A stretch of 64,000 nt of DNA. Origin: Rheinheimera sp. MM224. Lineage in GTDB: Bacteria; Pseudomonadota; Gammaproteobacteria; Enterobacterales; Alteromonadaceae. Below, piece by piece: positions 1 to 9,271 of this stretch. The notes beneath the pieces were generated by a model, which worked only from the letters and a program-made list of their open reading frames with translations, was not told the DNA's origin and searched no databases. The position numbers and the translations under genes were made by a program. The stretch lies in NCBI RefSeq assembly GCF_947090785.1, contig NZ_OX352320.1, positions 2,717,001-2,781,000 of the forward strand, given 5' to 3'. Numbering within the stretch: position 1 is the first letter of the stretch; each line of letters starts with the position of its first letter.

Positions 1-864
1 CCGCCACCTTTCCCTTTTGAAAGTGGTGCAGAGCTGATGAAGCTGTGTAAAGAAAACGGTTTATCCATCGCAGGTTTAATGATGGAAAACGAAAAGGTGC
101 TTCGCAGCGAACAACAAATTCAGGACGAGCTGGGTAAAATCTGGTCAACCATGTACGACTGTGTGCAACGGGGTATTCGTACCGAAGGTATTTTACCTGG
201 TGGTTTAAAAGTAAAACGCCGTGCCCCTGCCCTGCATAAACGTTTAATGGCAGAAAAAAGCTCAGACCCATTACAAGTAATGGACTGGGTGAATTTATTT
301 GCGTTGGCGGTGAATGAAGAAAACGCCGCCGGTGGCCGGGTAGTGACAGCTCCAACCAACGGTGCAGCCGGTATTATTCCTGCGGTCTTGATGTATTACG
401 ATAAATACATTCAGCCTGTCACACCGGATATCTACTGCCGTTACCTGTTAACAGCGGCTGCTATCGGTATTTTGTATAAAAAGAATGCTTCTATTTCAGG
501 TGCTGAAGTAGGTTGTCAGGGCGAAGTGGGTGTGGCTTGTTCTATGGCTGCCGGCGCTTTAACCGAAATTTTAGGTGGCTCTGTTGATCATGTAGAAAAC
601 GCCGCTGAAATTGGTATGGAACACAACTTAGGATTAACTTGTGACCCTGTGGGTGGTTTAGTCCAGGTGCCTTGTATTGAACGTAATGCGATGGGCTCTA
701 TTAAAGCCATCAACGCTTCACGTCTGGCTTTACGCGGCACAGGCGAGCACAAGGTATCTCTGGATAAAGTGATAAAAACCATGTGGGATACAGGCCGTGA
801 TATGCAAAGTAAATACAAAGAAACGTCGCGCGGTGGGTTGGCAGTTAATATTATCGAGTGCTAA
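1..864 (+). CDS. sdaA: L-serine ammonia-lyase, C-terminal part (cut by window edge)
   Basis: The reading frame is open to base 1, so the true start lies outside the window and about 287 C-terminal residues of a roughly 455-residue enzyme are seen. The family deaminates L-serine to pyruvate and ammonia using an oxygen-sensitive [4Fe-4S] cluster. The cysteines expected to hold the cluster are visible in [18 protein letters not shown] and VPCIERN. The segment [21 protein letters not shown] is the conserved serine-binding stretch of the single-chain enzyme. A hairpin terminator follows 20 bases after the stop. The family call is firm. The choice of sdaA over the sdaB paralogue is a convention. 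Confidence 0.95.
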   Translation, partial: PPPFPFESGAELMKLCKENGLSIAGLMMENEKVLRSEQQIQDELGKIWSTMYDCVQRGIRTEGILPGGLKVKRRAPALHKRLMAEKSSDPLQVMDWVNLFALAVNEENAAGGRVVTAPTNGAAGIIPAVLMYYDKYIQPVTPDIYCRYLLTAAAIGILYKKNASISGAEVGCQGEVGVACSMAAGALTEILGGSVDHVENAAEIGMEHNLGLTCDPVGGLVQVPCIERNAMGSIKAINASRLALRGTGEHKVSLDKVIKTMWDTGRDMQSKYKETSRGGLAVNIIEC

Positions 865-880
865 TTCCCTCAATAAACTT

Positions 881-906
881 AAAAACCGGCAATCGCCGGT
901 TTTTTT
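881..906 (+). terminator. Rho-independent terminator after sdaA
   Basis: The stem AAAAACCGGC pairs with GCCGGTTTTT around an AATC loop, and the run of T follows directly. It sits just after the sdaA stop, so it most likely ends that transcript. Confidence 0.85.
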
Positions 907-1121
907 AACCCTATATCATCTGTCGATTTGATCTCCAGCTTGTAGTTTTGAAATAGCTAATTCATCTATATACATTCCAGAAAGTTATTTTGGGGACTGC
1001 GACGGCTTAGCTATGGTGAACAAGACCAAAACGGGTTATTTTTTAGACACTTCATTGTCATCACTGCGCGATACACTAGAGTTTTATGTATTGACCAGCT
1101 AAATTCGGGAAGGAAGCAGCT

Positions 1122-1430
1122 ATGAGTATTAGTAAGCAGTATTTAAAAACCAAACCTGTATGCAAAGTGACTTTTACTTTTGCAGGTCATCAATACCCAC
1201 AAGCCCAAAGTGTTGCTTTGGCCGGAGACTTTAATAACTGGGATCCGCAAGCTGTGTTGATGAAAAAAACCAAAACAGGTGATTTCACTGCCAGCTTAAA
1301 TCTGGATAAAGAAAAGCAGTATCAATTCAGATATGTGATAGATGGCCAAACCTGGCTCAATGATGATGAAGCGGATGCTTATGTGCCGACTCAGGTCAGC
1401 TACGACCAGAATTCAGTAGTGCAGCTGTAA
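1122..1430 (+). CDS. Stand-alone CBM48 / isoamylase early-set glycogen-binding domain protein
   Basis: The 102-residue protein is almost entirely one early-set beta-sandwich domain of the CBM48/AMPK glycogen-binding type. Typical features are VALAGDFNNWDP near residues 30-41, YQFRYVIDG near residues 67-75 and WLNDDEAD after it. These match the W/N carbohydrate-contact and strand motifs of that family. No signal peptide and no catalytic domain are present, so it probably acts in the cytoplasm. A strong ribosome site (GGGAAGGAAG) precedes the ATG by 5-6 bases. No glycogen gene lies nearby. The fold call is good; what it binds or regulates is unknown. Confidence 0.85.
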   Translation: MSISKQYLKTKPVCKVTFTFAGHQYPQAQSVALAGDFNNWDPQAVLMKKTKTGDFTASLNLDKEKQYQFRYVIDGQTWLNDDEADAYVPTQVSYDQNSVVQL

Positions 1431-1449
1431 CTGGTCAATCTCATCAATG

Positions 1450-1477
1450 AGGGGGCAGAGTATCGAGTCTGCCCCCT
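1450..1477. terminator. GC-rich hairpin between convergent genes
   Basis: AGGGGGCAGA pairs perfectly with TCTGCCCCCT around an 8-base loop. It lies between the CBM48 gene and the oppositely oriented FabH-like gene. T runs are poor on both sides, so termination is likely but not certain. Confidence 0.6.
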
Positions 1478-1487
1478 TGATTTAGGA

Positions 1488-2606
1488 TCAACGTTTTTCC
1501 AGCACCAGACAACCTACTGAGTAGCCTGCACCAAAAGAACATAAAATGGCTTTTTCGCCAGATTGAATGCCTTCTTTGTTTTTGTGAAATGCGATAACTG
1601 AACCGGCTGAAGCCGTATTGGCATAGGTATCCAATACCAGTGGAGCCTCTTCAGGTAAAGGATCGCGGCCTAGGATTTTCTTCGCAGCAAACAGGTTCAT
1701 ATTGATATTGGCCTGATGTAACCATAAACGTTTCAAATCATCAGGTTTAACAGCTAAACGCTGCATCTCATTTAAAATCACATCCGCCACTATCGGCAGT
1801 AATTCTTTAAATACCTTGCGGCCCTGCTGTTTAAAAAATGGCGCGTCCGGATCAGTTTCCGGATGACAATGTTCGGTGTAGCCGACATCACAACGGATAT
1901 TATTAGAGAATTCAGTTTTTAAGCTCATGCCCAAAATACGGTAGGCATTGTCTGATGTGACTGTGTCTTCTGCTTCGATAATAGTGGCGGTGCAAACGTC
2001 ACCAAATATAAAGTGGCTGTCGCGGTTGGTGTAATTCACTTGCGGCGAGGCAAATTCAGGATTGACCACCAACACTACTTTAGCCATACCACCACGAATC
2101 GCATTGACTGCATTGCTGATGGCAAAAGTAGCAGATGAACAAGCCACGTTCATATCAAAAGCATAACCTGCCGCACCTAAAGCCTGTTGCAGCTCAATAG
2201 ACAAAGCAGGATAAGGCCGCTGCATATTGGATGCTGCACAAATAATCAGATCAATATCTGCTGCCGTTTTTCCAGCTTGCGCCATAGCTTCCTGTGCAGC
2301 CACTATAGCCATCTCGACCATTTCAGGGTGTTCGTCTTCGCCACGTTTAGGAAAAACAGGCATCATCACCGCTGGGTCTAAAATTCCTTCTTTGTGCAGT
2401 ACATGACGGGATTTAATGCCTGAGGCTTTTTCAATAAACTCGCAGCTGGAATACTCCAACGCGACCAATTCGCCTGCTTCAATGTCGTCAGCATATTGCT
2501 CGTTAAACAAATCGACATACTGATTAAAACTGGCAACTAACTCTTCGTTGGTGACAGTTTCGGTGGGTGTAAACAGGCCTGAGCCACTGATCAGCACATT
2601 TTTCAT
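1488..2606 (-). CDS. Beta-ketoacyl-ACP synthase III family protein (FabH-like)
   Basis: This 372-residue thiolase-fold condensing enzyme carries the Cys-His-Asn triad of the KAS III group: C156 in NVACSSAT, H297 in LWLHQAN and N330 in YANTASAG. GFGAGY-type glycine motifs appear near the C terminus (CSFGAGYSVG). It is longer than housekeeping FabH (about 317 residues), mainly through an N-terminal extension and an insert around residues 80-95. It is therefore probably a secondary KAS III with an unusual acyl substrate rather than the essential FabH. The ATG is preceded by AAAGG at 8 bases. It is not in an evident fatty-acid operon, and its substrate cannot be told from sequence. Confidence 0.85.
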   Translation of the reverse strand: MKNVLISGSGLFTPTETVTNEELVASFNQYVDLFNEQYADDIEAGELVALEYSSCEFIEKASGIKSRHVLHKEGILDPAVMMPVFPKRGEDEHPEMVEMAIVAAQEAMAQAGKTAADIDLIICAASNMQRPYPALSIELQQALGAAGYAFDMNVACSSATFAISNAVNAIRGGMAKVVLVVNPEFASPQVNYTNRDSHFIFGDVCTATIIEAEDTVTSDNAYRILGMSLKTEFSNNIRCDVGYTEHCHPETDPDAPFFKQQGRKVFKELLPIVADVILNEMQRLAVKPDDLKRLWLHQANINMNLFAAKKILGRDPLPEEAPLVLDTYANTASAGSVIAFHKNKEGIQSGEKAILCSFGAGYSVGCLVLEKR

Positions 2607-2708
2607 TCAGAATACCTTTGTCATAAGTGCAACTTCTTTTAACGAGTTGCTGAATTGGTCGCTATTCTAGCTTAATAATCCCAATGCCTGCCGAGATTTT
2701 TTGTCGGA

Positions 2709-3740
2709 TCAAGGCTGGTGGATCACGACCGTGCTGGCCACTTTATCTTGTATTGCCTGGCGGTTTGGGTCCCAGAGTATTTGTGCAAACCCAATGAGCC
2801 CGGTAGCAAAACCTGCACCATAACCGCCCTGACGGCTAAACGAAGCCCATAAGGTTAAAGGCTGATTATCCAGTTGCACCACCCGAATGCGGGTCAGCAG
2901 CTTGCCTATGGTCTGACCGTTATTCCAACTGATGTAAAAAGTAAAATAAACCATAGCCCAGCCATAGCCCAGGCCAAAGTCGGCCAGTATACCTTTCACC
3001 CATTTGATCAGGCTGTAATCGGAGTTTTTCAGTTTATCCAGCACTGAATACGATTCTTCTTTGACGGGTTCGGTCACAGCAGCCGCAACGACAGGTTGTG
3101 TAGCCACTACTTTTGGTTGTGCCACATACTTGTCCAATAACGCGCGTTTTTCAACACCTTTGAGCTCAGTTAACTCCAGTAATCCCTCCAACACATCTTT
3201 TTGCTGCTTCATGCTGACGCCAGAATTTTGCATCTCAAGTGCCAGCGTTTTAGTTTTCTCTTCAGCACAAATCGCATCGCATTCTTCGGTCGAAAGCTCT
3301 AAGGAGACTTGTGCCAGCACTGCCGCAGCCGTTGGCGTCAGATCCAGATCGGCAGCCGAGGTAGTCTCTTGCTCTTGCACCAGTTGTGGTGCCCAACTTA
3401 AAGTGCCCAGCATAGCTAAAGTTGCAAACACCATCAGCAGCAGATGATTTCTGTTTTGGGCTTTGTATCTGTTCCAGCATAAATACAACATAGTGGGTAA
3501 GACAAAAATCAGACTGGCAGACGCCAGACCACTGATAATTAAGCCGTCTATGCCCATTGCAATTCCACGACGTACAGGTTTAGCTAGCGGCTGACCTATC
3601 AGTTCGTCAGCGACAGCAAAAGCATGGGGTGTGACTATTTGCCGAACTTCTTTTTTTGTCAGCTGATGCCCTGTCTCGTCGACAAAAGTGTCAGGCGCTA
3701 CTTCTCTGATATCCTGATGGTCCGGCTGTTCGTGCTGCAT
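2709..3740 (-). CDS. RDD family membrane protein with a large internal insert
   Basis: The 343-residue protein has the two halves of an RDD domain. R58/R59 and D65 lie in VRRGIAMGIDGL in the first membrane segment, and the C-terminal part has GQTIGKLLTRIRVV and QDKVASTVV. Between them are further hydrophobic segments (about residues 72-88 and 100-116) and a charged, probably helical insert of about 100 residues (roughly 125-235). The N-terminal 55 residues are soluble. RDD proteins are small integral membrane proteins, some linked to ion transport, but most have no assigned role. It follows the MoxR/VWA pair on the same strand at a gap of about 57 bases, so co-transcription is possible. Confidence 0.75.
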   Translation of the reverse strand: MQHEQPDHQDIREVAPDTFVDETGHQLTKKEVRQIVTPHAFAVADELIGQPLAKPVRRGIAMGIDGLIISGLASASLIFVLPTMLYLCWNRYKAQNRNHLLLMVFATLAMLGTLSWAPQLVQEQETTSAADLDLTPTAAAVLAQVSLELSTEECDAICAEEKTKTLALEMQNSGVSMKQQKDVLEGLLELTELKGVEKRALLDKYVAQPKVVATQPVVAAAVTEPVKEESYSVLDKLKNSDYSLIKWVKGILADFGLGYGWAMVYFTFYISWNNGQTIGKLLTRIRVVQLDNQPLTLWASFSRQGGYGAGFATGLIGFAQILWDPNRQAIQDKVASTVVIHQP

Positions 3741-3797
3741 TAAATTTTCCGTAAATGCCTGATGAATAAACCACTTTAATCAGTTCGTCTGACCTTT

Positions 3798-4976
3798 TCA
3801 ATGGCGCTTTGATAAATGCCGGATAGCGCCGCTTAAACCATCCAGCGTCATGCTATACATCTGGTTTTGCATCAGTTTCTGCAGTATTTCTATGGAGTGA
3901 TAGTGACTCCACCAGGGGTGTGGTTGTGGGTTGAGCCAAACAGCATTTGGAAAATGCGCCAACAGACGTTTTAACCAGACTTCACCGGATTCAGGGTTAA
4001 AATGCTCGACACTGCCGCCCGGATAAGTAATTTCATAGGGGCCCATGGTGGCATCACCAACAAAAATCACTTTGTAGTCACTATGATAAGTCTGTAACAG
4101 TTGAGTGATAGACACCGCATCGGCACTACGTCTTTGATGAGTGCGCCACACCTGCTCGTAAGGGCAGTTATGAAAGTAAAAAAACTCCAGATGTTTAAAT
4201 TCAGTGCGGGCCGCAGCAAATAGCTGCTCGCATTCATGAATATAGTCATCCATTGAGCCGCCTATATCAAAAAACATCAGCACTTTAACCGCATTATGCC
4301 GCTCCGCCTGAAACTTTAAATCCAGCCAGCCCGCTTGCTGAGCTGTGGCTTTAATAGTGCCATTTAAGTCAAGTTCAGTCGCTTGTCCGGTGCGGGCAAA
4401 ACGCCGCAATTGCCGAAGCGCCAGCTGCATAGCTCTGTGATTAAGCTCTGCGTGTTGATCAAAGTCTTTAAAATCACGCTTGTCCCATACCTTAACCGCA
4501 CGGCGCTGACCACTGCCCTGCTGACCCACTCTGATCCCTTCCGGGTGAAAACCATAAGCGCCAAAAGGTGACGAGCCGCCTGTGCCTATCCATTTATTAC
4601 CGCCGGCGTGTTTTTCCTGCTGCTCTTTTAAACGCTGCTTAAATTGCTCCAGCAACTGCTCAAGCCCACCTAAAGAGGCCAGTTTAGCCTTGTCTTCTTC
4701 CGACAACTGACGAATAAGCCCTGGCAGCAGCCAGTGATCCGGAATCAATGAGGCTAAATCCAAACTTTCAACGCCGTCAAAATACTCTGCAAAAGCACGG
4801 TCAAATTTGTCGTATTGGCTTTCATCCTTCACCAGACACAAACGGGACAGCAGATAAAAATCATCCAGGCTTGCAAAAATCAGCTGGTACTGCAGCGCCT
4901 TGAGTAAATCCAGCAGCTCAGTAATGCTGGATTTCAGGCCGTATTTTCGCAAGGTTAAAAAGAACGATATCAGCAT
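3798..4976 (-). CDS. VWA domain protein, CoxE-like
   Basis: The C-terminal half holds a von Willebrand A domain with the metal-site motif DIGGSMDDYI, as in CoxE-like proteins, where Gly replaces the first Ser of DxSxS. A conserved middle region (SPFGAYGFHPEGIR) precedes it. I place the start at the ATG at 4976, one base after the MoxR stop (TGATATG). A longer open frame runs back into the MoxR gene but has no ribosome site. MoxR ATPases with VWA partners act as chaperone-like assembly factors in cofactor insertion and stress. The target here is unknown. It is probably translationally coupled to the upstream ATPase. Confidence 0.85.
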   Translation of the reverse strand: MLISFFLTLRKYGLKSSITELLDLLKALQYQLIFASLDDFYLLSRLCLVKDESQYDKFDRAFAEYFDGVESLDLASLIPDHWLLPGLIRQLSEEDKAKLASLGGLEQLLEQFKQRLKEQQEKHAGGNKWIGTGGSSPFGAYGFHPEGIRVGQQGSGQRRAVKVWDKRDFKDFDQHAELNHRAMQLALRQLRRFARTGQATELDLNGTIKATAQQAGWLDLKFQAERHNAVKVLMFFDIGGSMDDYIHECEQLFAAARTEFKHLEFFYFHNCPYEQVWRTHQRRSADAVSITQLLQTYHSDYKVIFVGDATMGPYEITYPGGSVEHFNPESGEVWLKRLLAHFPNAVWLNPQPHPWWSHYHSIEILQKLMQNQMYSMTLDGLSGAIRHLSKRH

Positions 4977-4977
4977 A

Positions 4978-5823
4978 TCAACGGCCAGCGCGACGGGCCA
5001 TAAAGGCCAGTTTTTCCAGCAAAGCGACATCTTGCTCGTTTTTCAGTAAGGCACCATACAAAGGCATCAAGCCACCCTGATGTTGTTTATCCTGTAACAC
5101 TGACGGTGCTATTTGTTCGGCCAACAAGAGTTTTAACCAATCCAGTAACTCAGAAGTCGATGGCTTTTTCTTTAAAGCGTCCACAGCCCTTAAGTCAAAA
5201 AACACCTCCAGTGCAGCGGTCAGTAAGTCAGCCTGCAAAGTCGGGAAATGCGCCAAAACGATTTGAGTTAAAGTGTCTTTGTCCGGAAAACGTATGTAGT
5301 GGAAAAAACATCTACGAAGAAAAGCATCTGGCAGTTCCTTCTCGTTATTGGACGTGATCACCACTATAGGCCGCTGCTTTGCACTGATACGTTCACCTGT
5401 TTCGTACACATCAAAGGACATACGGTCAAGTTCATGCAACAAGTCATTTGGGAACTCAATATCGGCTTTGTCGATTTCATCAATCAACAACACAGGGCGT
5501 TTTTCTGCGGTAAAAGCAGTCCAGAGTTTGCCCGGTTTGATATAGTTGCTGATGTTGGCCACCCGCTCACTACCAAGCTGCCCATCACGTAAACGCGATA
5601 CCGCATCGTATTCATACAAACCCTGCTGAGCTTTACTGGTGGATTTGATTTGCCAGTTAATCAAATCAGTGCCTAAACTTGCTGCCAGCTCTTCAGCTAA
5701 ACGGGTTTTACCAGTACCAGGTTCACCTTTGATCAATAAAGGTTTTTCTAAGGTGACGGCGGCATTTACTGCCAAGGCCAGCTCTGGCGATAAAATATAG
5801 TGTTCTGTACTTTGAAAAATCAT
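4978..5823 (-). CDS. MoxR-family AAA+ ATPase
   Basis: The 281-residue AAA+ ATPase has a Walker A motif GEPGTGKT (about residues 33-40), Walker B VLLIDEID (about 110-117), sensor 1 VVITSNNEKELP and an arginine-finger region FLRRCFFHYI. It belongs to the MoxR/CoxD type that works with VWA proteins, and the VWA gene follows at one base. This is the first of two MoxR-type modules in the window; the other starts at 44114 and belongs to the Bat operon. The partner protein being remodelled is unknown. Confidence 0.9.
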   Translation of the reverse strand: MIFQSTEHYILSPELALAVNAAVTLEKPLLIKGEPGTGKTRLAEELAASLGTDLINWQIKSTSKAQQGLYEYDAVSRLRDGQLGSERVANISNYIKPGKLWTAFTAEKRPVLLIDEIDKADIEFPNDLLHELDRMSFDVYETGERISAKQRPIVVITSNNEKELPDAFLRRCFFHYIRFPDKDTLTQIVLAHFPTLQADLLTAALEVFFDLRAVDALKKKPSTSELLDWLKLLLAEQIAPSVLQDKQHQGGLMPLYGALLKNEQDVALLEKLAFMARRAGR

Positions 5824-5950
5824 CTGTTATTACTTCTTTTTTTAGAGTGCAGGCTTAAGATGGGAATATCTTATATCAAATCTTTTCTTTCGTTTTAACA
5901 AGGCCCGAGTATTCTTATAACCATTCATCAAACCCTGAAGGTTTTTTATT

Positions 5951-6922
5951 ATGTCAAAGATCTATGAAGATAACTCACTCTCTATTGGTAACACGCCGCT
6001 GGTGCGCTTAAAGCGCGTCACTTCAGGTGCCAATGTATTTGCCAAAATCGAATCCCGTAACCCAAGCTTCTCTGTGAAATGTCGTTTAGGCGCAGCTTTG
6101 ATTTGGGATGCGGAGAAAAAAGGTCTGTTAGGCCCAGGTAAAGAAATTATCGAACCTACCTCTGGCAATACAGGTATTGCTTTAGCTTTTGTTGCCGCCA
6201 GCCGTGGTTATGCGTTAACTCTGACCATGCCTGCCACCATGAGTTTAGAGCGCCGTAAGTTGCTTAAAGCTCTGGGTGCCAACTTAGTGCTGACTGAAGG
6301 CGCAAAAGGCATGAAAGGCGCTATCGAAAAAGCCAAAGAAATTCTGGCGTCAGATCCTGAAAAATACGTGTTTTTACAGCAGTTTGAAAACCCGGCTAAC
6401 CCACAAATTCACTTTGATACCACAGGCCCAGAGATCTGGAATGACACAGATGGCAAGGTTGATATCTTCGTGGCTGGTGTAGGCACAGGCGGTACTATTA
6501 CCGGTGTCAGCCGTTATATAAAACACGAGAAAAAACACCCGCTGATCAGTGTGGCAGTAGAACCTGTGGATTCACCTGTGATTACTCAGGCGCTGGCTGG
6601 TCAGGAAATTAAACCTGGTCCACATAAAATTCAGGGCATAGGCGCTGGTTTTATTCCGGGCAACCTGGATTTATCCATCATTGATGCGGTAGAAACGGTC
6701 AGCAATGATGATGCCATTGCTATGGCGCACCGTCTGATGAAAGAAGAAGGTATTCTGGCTGGTATTTCTTCTGGTGCAGCCGTAGTTGCAGCGAAACGTT
6801 TAGCAGAGCTACCAGAAAATGCCGGTAAAAACATTGTGGTGATTATTCCAAGTTCAACAGAACGTTATTTATCCAGCGCACTGTTTGCAGACTTCTTCAC
6901 CGAAAGCGAATTGCAAGCTTAA
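5951..6922 (+). CDS. cysK: Cysteine synthase A (O-acetylserine sulfhydrylase)
   Basis: This 323-residue fold-type II PLP enzyme makes L-cysteine from O-acetylserine and sulfide. K43 in NPSFSVKCR is the Schiff-base lysine. TSGNTG at about 70-75 binds substrate, and [11 protein letters not shown] at about 175-185 binds the PLP phosphate. Length and motifs fit CysK rather than CysM. The gene is monocistronic, with its own terminator right after the stop. The ATG is preceded by GAAGG at a usable distance. Confidence 0.95.
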   Translation: MSKIYEDNSLSIGNTPLVRLKRVTSGANVFAKIESRNPSFSVKCRLGAALIWDAEKKGLLGPGKEIIEPTSGNTGIALAFVAASRGYALTLTMPATMSLERRKLLKALGANLVLTEGAKGMKGAIEKAKEILASDPEKYVFLQQFENPANPQIHFDTTGPEIWNDTDGKVDIFVAGVGTGGTITGVSRYIKHEKKHPLISVAVEPVDSPVITQALAGQEIKPGPHKIQGIGAGFIPGNLDLSIIDAVETVSNDDAIAMAHRLMKEEGILAGISSGAAVVAAKRLAELPENAGKNIVVIIPSSTERYLSSALFADFFTESELQA

Positions 6923-6941
6923 CCTGCATTTTACTTAGCGG

Positions 6942-6970
6942 AAAAACGGCTCTATTGAGCCGTTTTTTTT
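6942..6970 (+). terminator. Rho-independent terminator after cysK
   Basis: The arms AACGGCTC and GAGCCGTT pair around a TATT loop and are followed by a T run. It lies 20 bases after the cysK stop and faces the convergent hydrolase gene. Confidence 0.9.
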
Positions 6971-6984
6971 CGTCTGATTTAACT

Positions 6985-7542
6985 TTAGCTATTCAGATAA
7001 GTTTTGGTATCAATCACTTGGGCATAAGCAAAACTTAAAGCAGCCATATAAGCGGCGTGAACCTGAGCAGCAGGTACTTTGACACCATTAAACTCTAAAT
7101 CTAAAGTGGCGCAGGCGTCGTGTAATACAGTGCAGTCATAGTCAAAATCTTTACCTGCGCGAGTCATCGCATCGATACACATATGACTCATGGCGCCCAC
7201 TATCACCAGCTTTTCTATTCCGGCTTTCTGCAGGATTTCAGCTAAATTGGTGTCTTTAAAGCTGTTGATTTGTTGCTTTAATACCACATCTTCTGAAGCG
7301 AGAGCCGCCACACTTTGATGAATTTGTGCACCTTCTGAGCCTGGGCGGAAAAAAGGCGCGTCATCTGACGCAAATTCGTGACGTACATGCACCACTAAAT
7401 CCCCTTGCTGGCGAAACTTCTGCAGAACTAAAGCTGCATTGGCTGCGGCTTGCTCTGTACCCACCAGTGGCCATTTGGCATCTGGATAGCTGCTGTAATA
7501 ATCGTTTTGGAAGTCAATTAACACTAATGCTGTTTTGCTCAT
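6985..7542 (-). CDS. Isochorismatase-like cysteine hydrolase
   Basis: The 185-residue protein has the Asp-Lys-Cys triad of the isochorismatase-like hydrolases: D10 in VLIDFQNDY, K89 in VVLKQQ and C122 in GAMSHMCIDAMTRAG. I start it at the ATG at 7542 because GGAGAG lies 5-6 bases upstream; a longer frame begins 7 codons earlier without such a site. The family includes nicotinamidases, N-carbamoylsarcosine amidases and isochorismatases, and the substrate is not evident. It is divergent from a GlxA-type regulator about 135 bases away, which is a common pairing and suggests control by that regulator. Confidence 0.88.
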   Translation of the reverse strand: MSKTALVLIDFQNDYYSSYPDAKWPLVGTEQAAANAALVLQKFRQQGDLVVHVRHEFASDDAPFFRPGSEGAQIHQSVAALASEDVVLKQQINSFKDTNLAEILQKAGIEKLVIVGAMSHMCIDAMTRAGKDFDYDCTVLHDACATLDLEFNGVKVPAAQVHAAYMAALSFAYAQVIDTKTYLNS

Positions 7543-7640
7543 GATATCTCTCCGTTTTTTCATTTAGTCAGGCTGTGGTTGATTTGAACTGCTTTGTTTG
7601 ACGACAAACACAGTCTACGAAAAAACTTCTGCTAGACTGA

Positions 7641-7656
7641 ATGTCTGAACCGACAT
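7641..7656. promoter_or_regulatory. Short dyad in the divergent hydrolase/AraC-regulator intergenic region
   Basis: ATGTC and GACAT form a small dyad around a 6-base spacer, 21 bases upstream of the regulator start. A second loose dyad (GTCTA...TAGAC) sits just before it. Either could be an operator of the adjacent AraC-type regulator. Short arms make this weak. Confidence 0.25.
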
Positions 7657-7677
7657 ATAGCAGGCACAAACTGACAA

Positions 7678-8610
7678 ATGCGCACAGACATTCATATCGC
7701 TATTCTGAGCTACCCCGGAGCTATGTTAAGTGCCGTATTTGGTCTGAGTGAAATGCTCGGCATTTGCAATAGGATCTGTGCTGAACAAGGCAGGCCACAA
7801 CATTTTGTATTACACCAACTGGCACCTGATGCCTTATTGACCGCCACCACGCCGTTTTATCAGGCTATTATTCTGCCGCCTTGTATTGAGGGGGATTATT
7901 ATCTGAAGCCCGACGCTTTGGTGCTGCAGTGGTTAAAGCAGTCTCACAGCAACGGCAGCCTGCTCTGCTCCGCCTGTGCCGGTGCCTTTATTCTGGCGTC
8001 CACCGGCCTGATGCAACAAAGGCAAATGACCACCCACTGGGATTTGGCTGAGCTATTTAAAAAGCAACACCCCAAGGTGACACTACAGATTGAAAAAAAT
8101 CTGATTAATGATGGAGATATCTTAAGTAGCGGCGGCTTGATGGCATGGGTTGATTTAGGGCTGGAACTGATAGGCCAGCTGGCTTCTCCTGCACTTATTC
8201 ATCCGGTCGGCGCTTATCTGATTATTGATACAGCACGACGCGAACAACGTTATTACCAACGCTTTAGCCCACAGATGGATCATGGTGATAAACAAATCGT
8301 CAAACTACAGCAGCATTTGCAACAACACTATGCGCAAGCACTCAGCGCCAGTGCCATGGCGTCTTTTTGTTTTTTAACTGAACGCACTTTTTTACGACGT
8401 TTTGTTAAAGCTACAGGCTTTAAACCTTCACTTTACCTGCAACGACTGCGTATTCAAAAAGCCTGCGAATTATTGGAGCAGCCTTTAACCACTATAGGTC
8501 AAGTGCCGTTTCAGGTGGGTTATGAGGACGCCAGCGCCTTTCGTAAGGCTTTTCTGCACATTACTGGACTAAGCCCCAGCGCATTTCGCAGCCGCTTTAG
8601 TCGCAGCTAA
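7678..8610 (+). CDS. GlxA-family transcriptional regulator (DJ-1/PfpI domain plus AraC HTH)
   Basis: The 310-residue regulator has an N-terminal DJ-1/PfpI-like domain (about residues 1-200). It keeps a nucleophile-elbow-like CSACAGAFILA segment and the THWD motif typical of GlxA-type regulators. The C-terminal AraC/XylS DNA-binding domain spans about 215-310, with RTFLRRFVKATG in the first helix-turn-helix and VGYEDASAFRKAF in the second. It is transcribed away from the isochorismatase-like gene, so that gene is its most likely target. The effector is unknown. The ATG lacks a strong ribosome site. Confidence 0.88.
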   Translation: MRTDIHIAILSYPGAMLSAVFGLSEMLGICNRICAEQGRPQHFVLHQLAPDALLTATTPFYQAIILPPCIEGDYYLKPDALVLQWLKQSHSNGSLLCSACAGAFILASTGLMQQRQMTTHWDLAELFKKQHPKVTLQIEKNLINDGDILSSGGLMAWVDLGLELIGQLASPALIHPVGAYLIIDTARREQRYYQRFSPQMDHGDKQIVKLQQHLQQHYAQALSASAMASFCFLTERTFLRRFVKATGFKPSLYLQRLRIQKACELLEQPLTTIGQVPFQVGYEDASAFRKAFLHITGLSPSAFRSRFSRS

Positions 8611-8740
8611 ATGCATTGTAATTCAATGTATTAGTGATGCTGTAAAGTTACAAGCAATTGTGCCCAATGCAGGGTTTTCTTTACTTTTAGCCGAAAAAAA
8701 ATCACACTGTCGTCAGATTTGTTTTTAATGGACTGAGCTA

Positions 8741-9199
8741 ATGCGAATTGGGCTAATGCAAAAATTTTTCGTGCTGATGTTTTCACTGCTGTTGTTGTCT
8801 TGCTCTGAAGATGCACCAAAAGTTAATGCGGATTTAGGTTCGCCCGAATTTGCTGCAGGTGAGTTTTTCCATTCGTTGTACACCACCAAAGATTTAGAAC
8901 GAGCCAAAGCACTGAGCACGGAGTCGTATGCCCGCATTCTGGATGCCTACGGCAACACCCGTGGAGTGGTGCGTACTTTGTACAATATGAGTTTTGATGA
9001 AGTAAATATCAGCATTGACCGCACAGGTAAAAATCTGCGCGAACAATACGGTAATCATGCAGAGATCACCATGCTGTTTGAAGGCAAAAGCAACGGCAAT
9101 AAGAAGATAGAGCTGCGTATTGTCAAAATGGTAAAAGAAGATGGCCGCTGGCTGGTGGAAGGGGTGAAGCCGAATCCTTATTCCAGAACTGAGGTTTGA
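8741..9199 (+). CDS. Small lipoprotein of unknown function
   Basis: The 152-residue protein has a lipoprotein signal peptide: a hydrophobic stretch ending in LLLLSC, with the cysteine at residue 21. After it comes SED, a +2 serine that predicts outer-membrane sorting. The mature part (FAAGEFFHSLYTTKDLERA, then a basic C terminus) resembles small NTF2-like or DUF4878-type lipoproteins, but I cannot assign a family firmly. An alternative ATG five codons downstream (8756) would also give a normal signal peptide. No clear operon partner is present. Confidence 0.75.
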   Translation: MRIGLMQKFFVLMFSLLLLSCSEDAPKVNADLGSPEFAAGEFFHSLYTTKDLERAKALSTESYARILDAYGNTRGVVRTLYNMSFDEVNISIDRTGKNLREQYGNHAEITMLFEGKSNGNKKIELRIVKMVKEDGRWLVEGVKPNPYSRTEV

Positions 9200-9230
9200 T
9201 CCCCTTTAGACATCAAGTCAGGCGAGAGAC

Positions 9231-9261
9231 GGGCGACCATAAAGGTCGCCCCTACGTTTTT
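9231..9261. repeat. GGGCGACC hairpin repeat, copy 1
   Basis: GGGCGACC and GGTCGCCC pair around a 5-base loop. The reverse complement of this copy, with flanks GTAGG and TCTCTC, matches the copy at 21214-21244 at all but about two of roughly 31 positions. It lies between the lipoprotein and the convergent enoyl-CoA hydratase gene and may also terminate transcription. Confidence 0.7.
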
Positions 9262-9271
9262 GCGTTGAGAG

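Noticed and set aside
4976..5030. Longer N terminus for the CoxE-like gene
   Set aside because: It would overlap the MoxR gene by over 50 bases without a ribosome site; the ATG one base after the MoxR stop is the natural coupled start.
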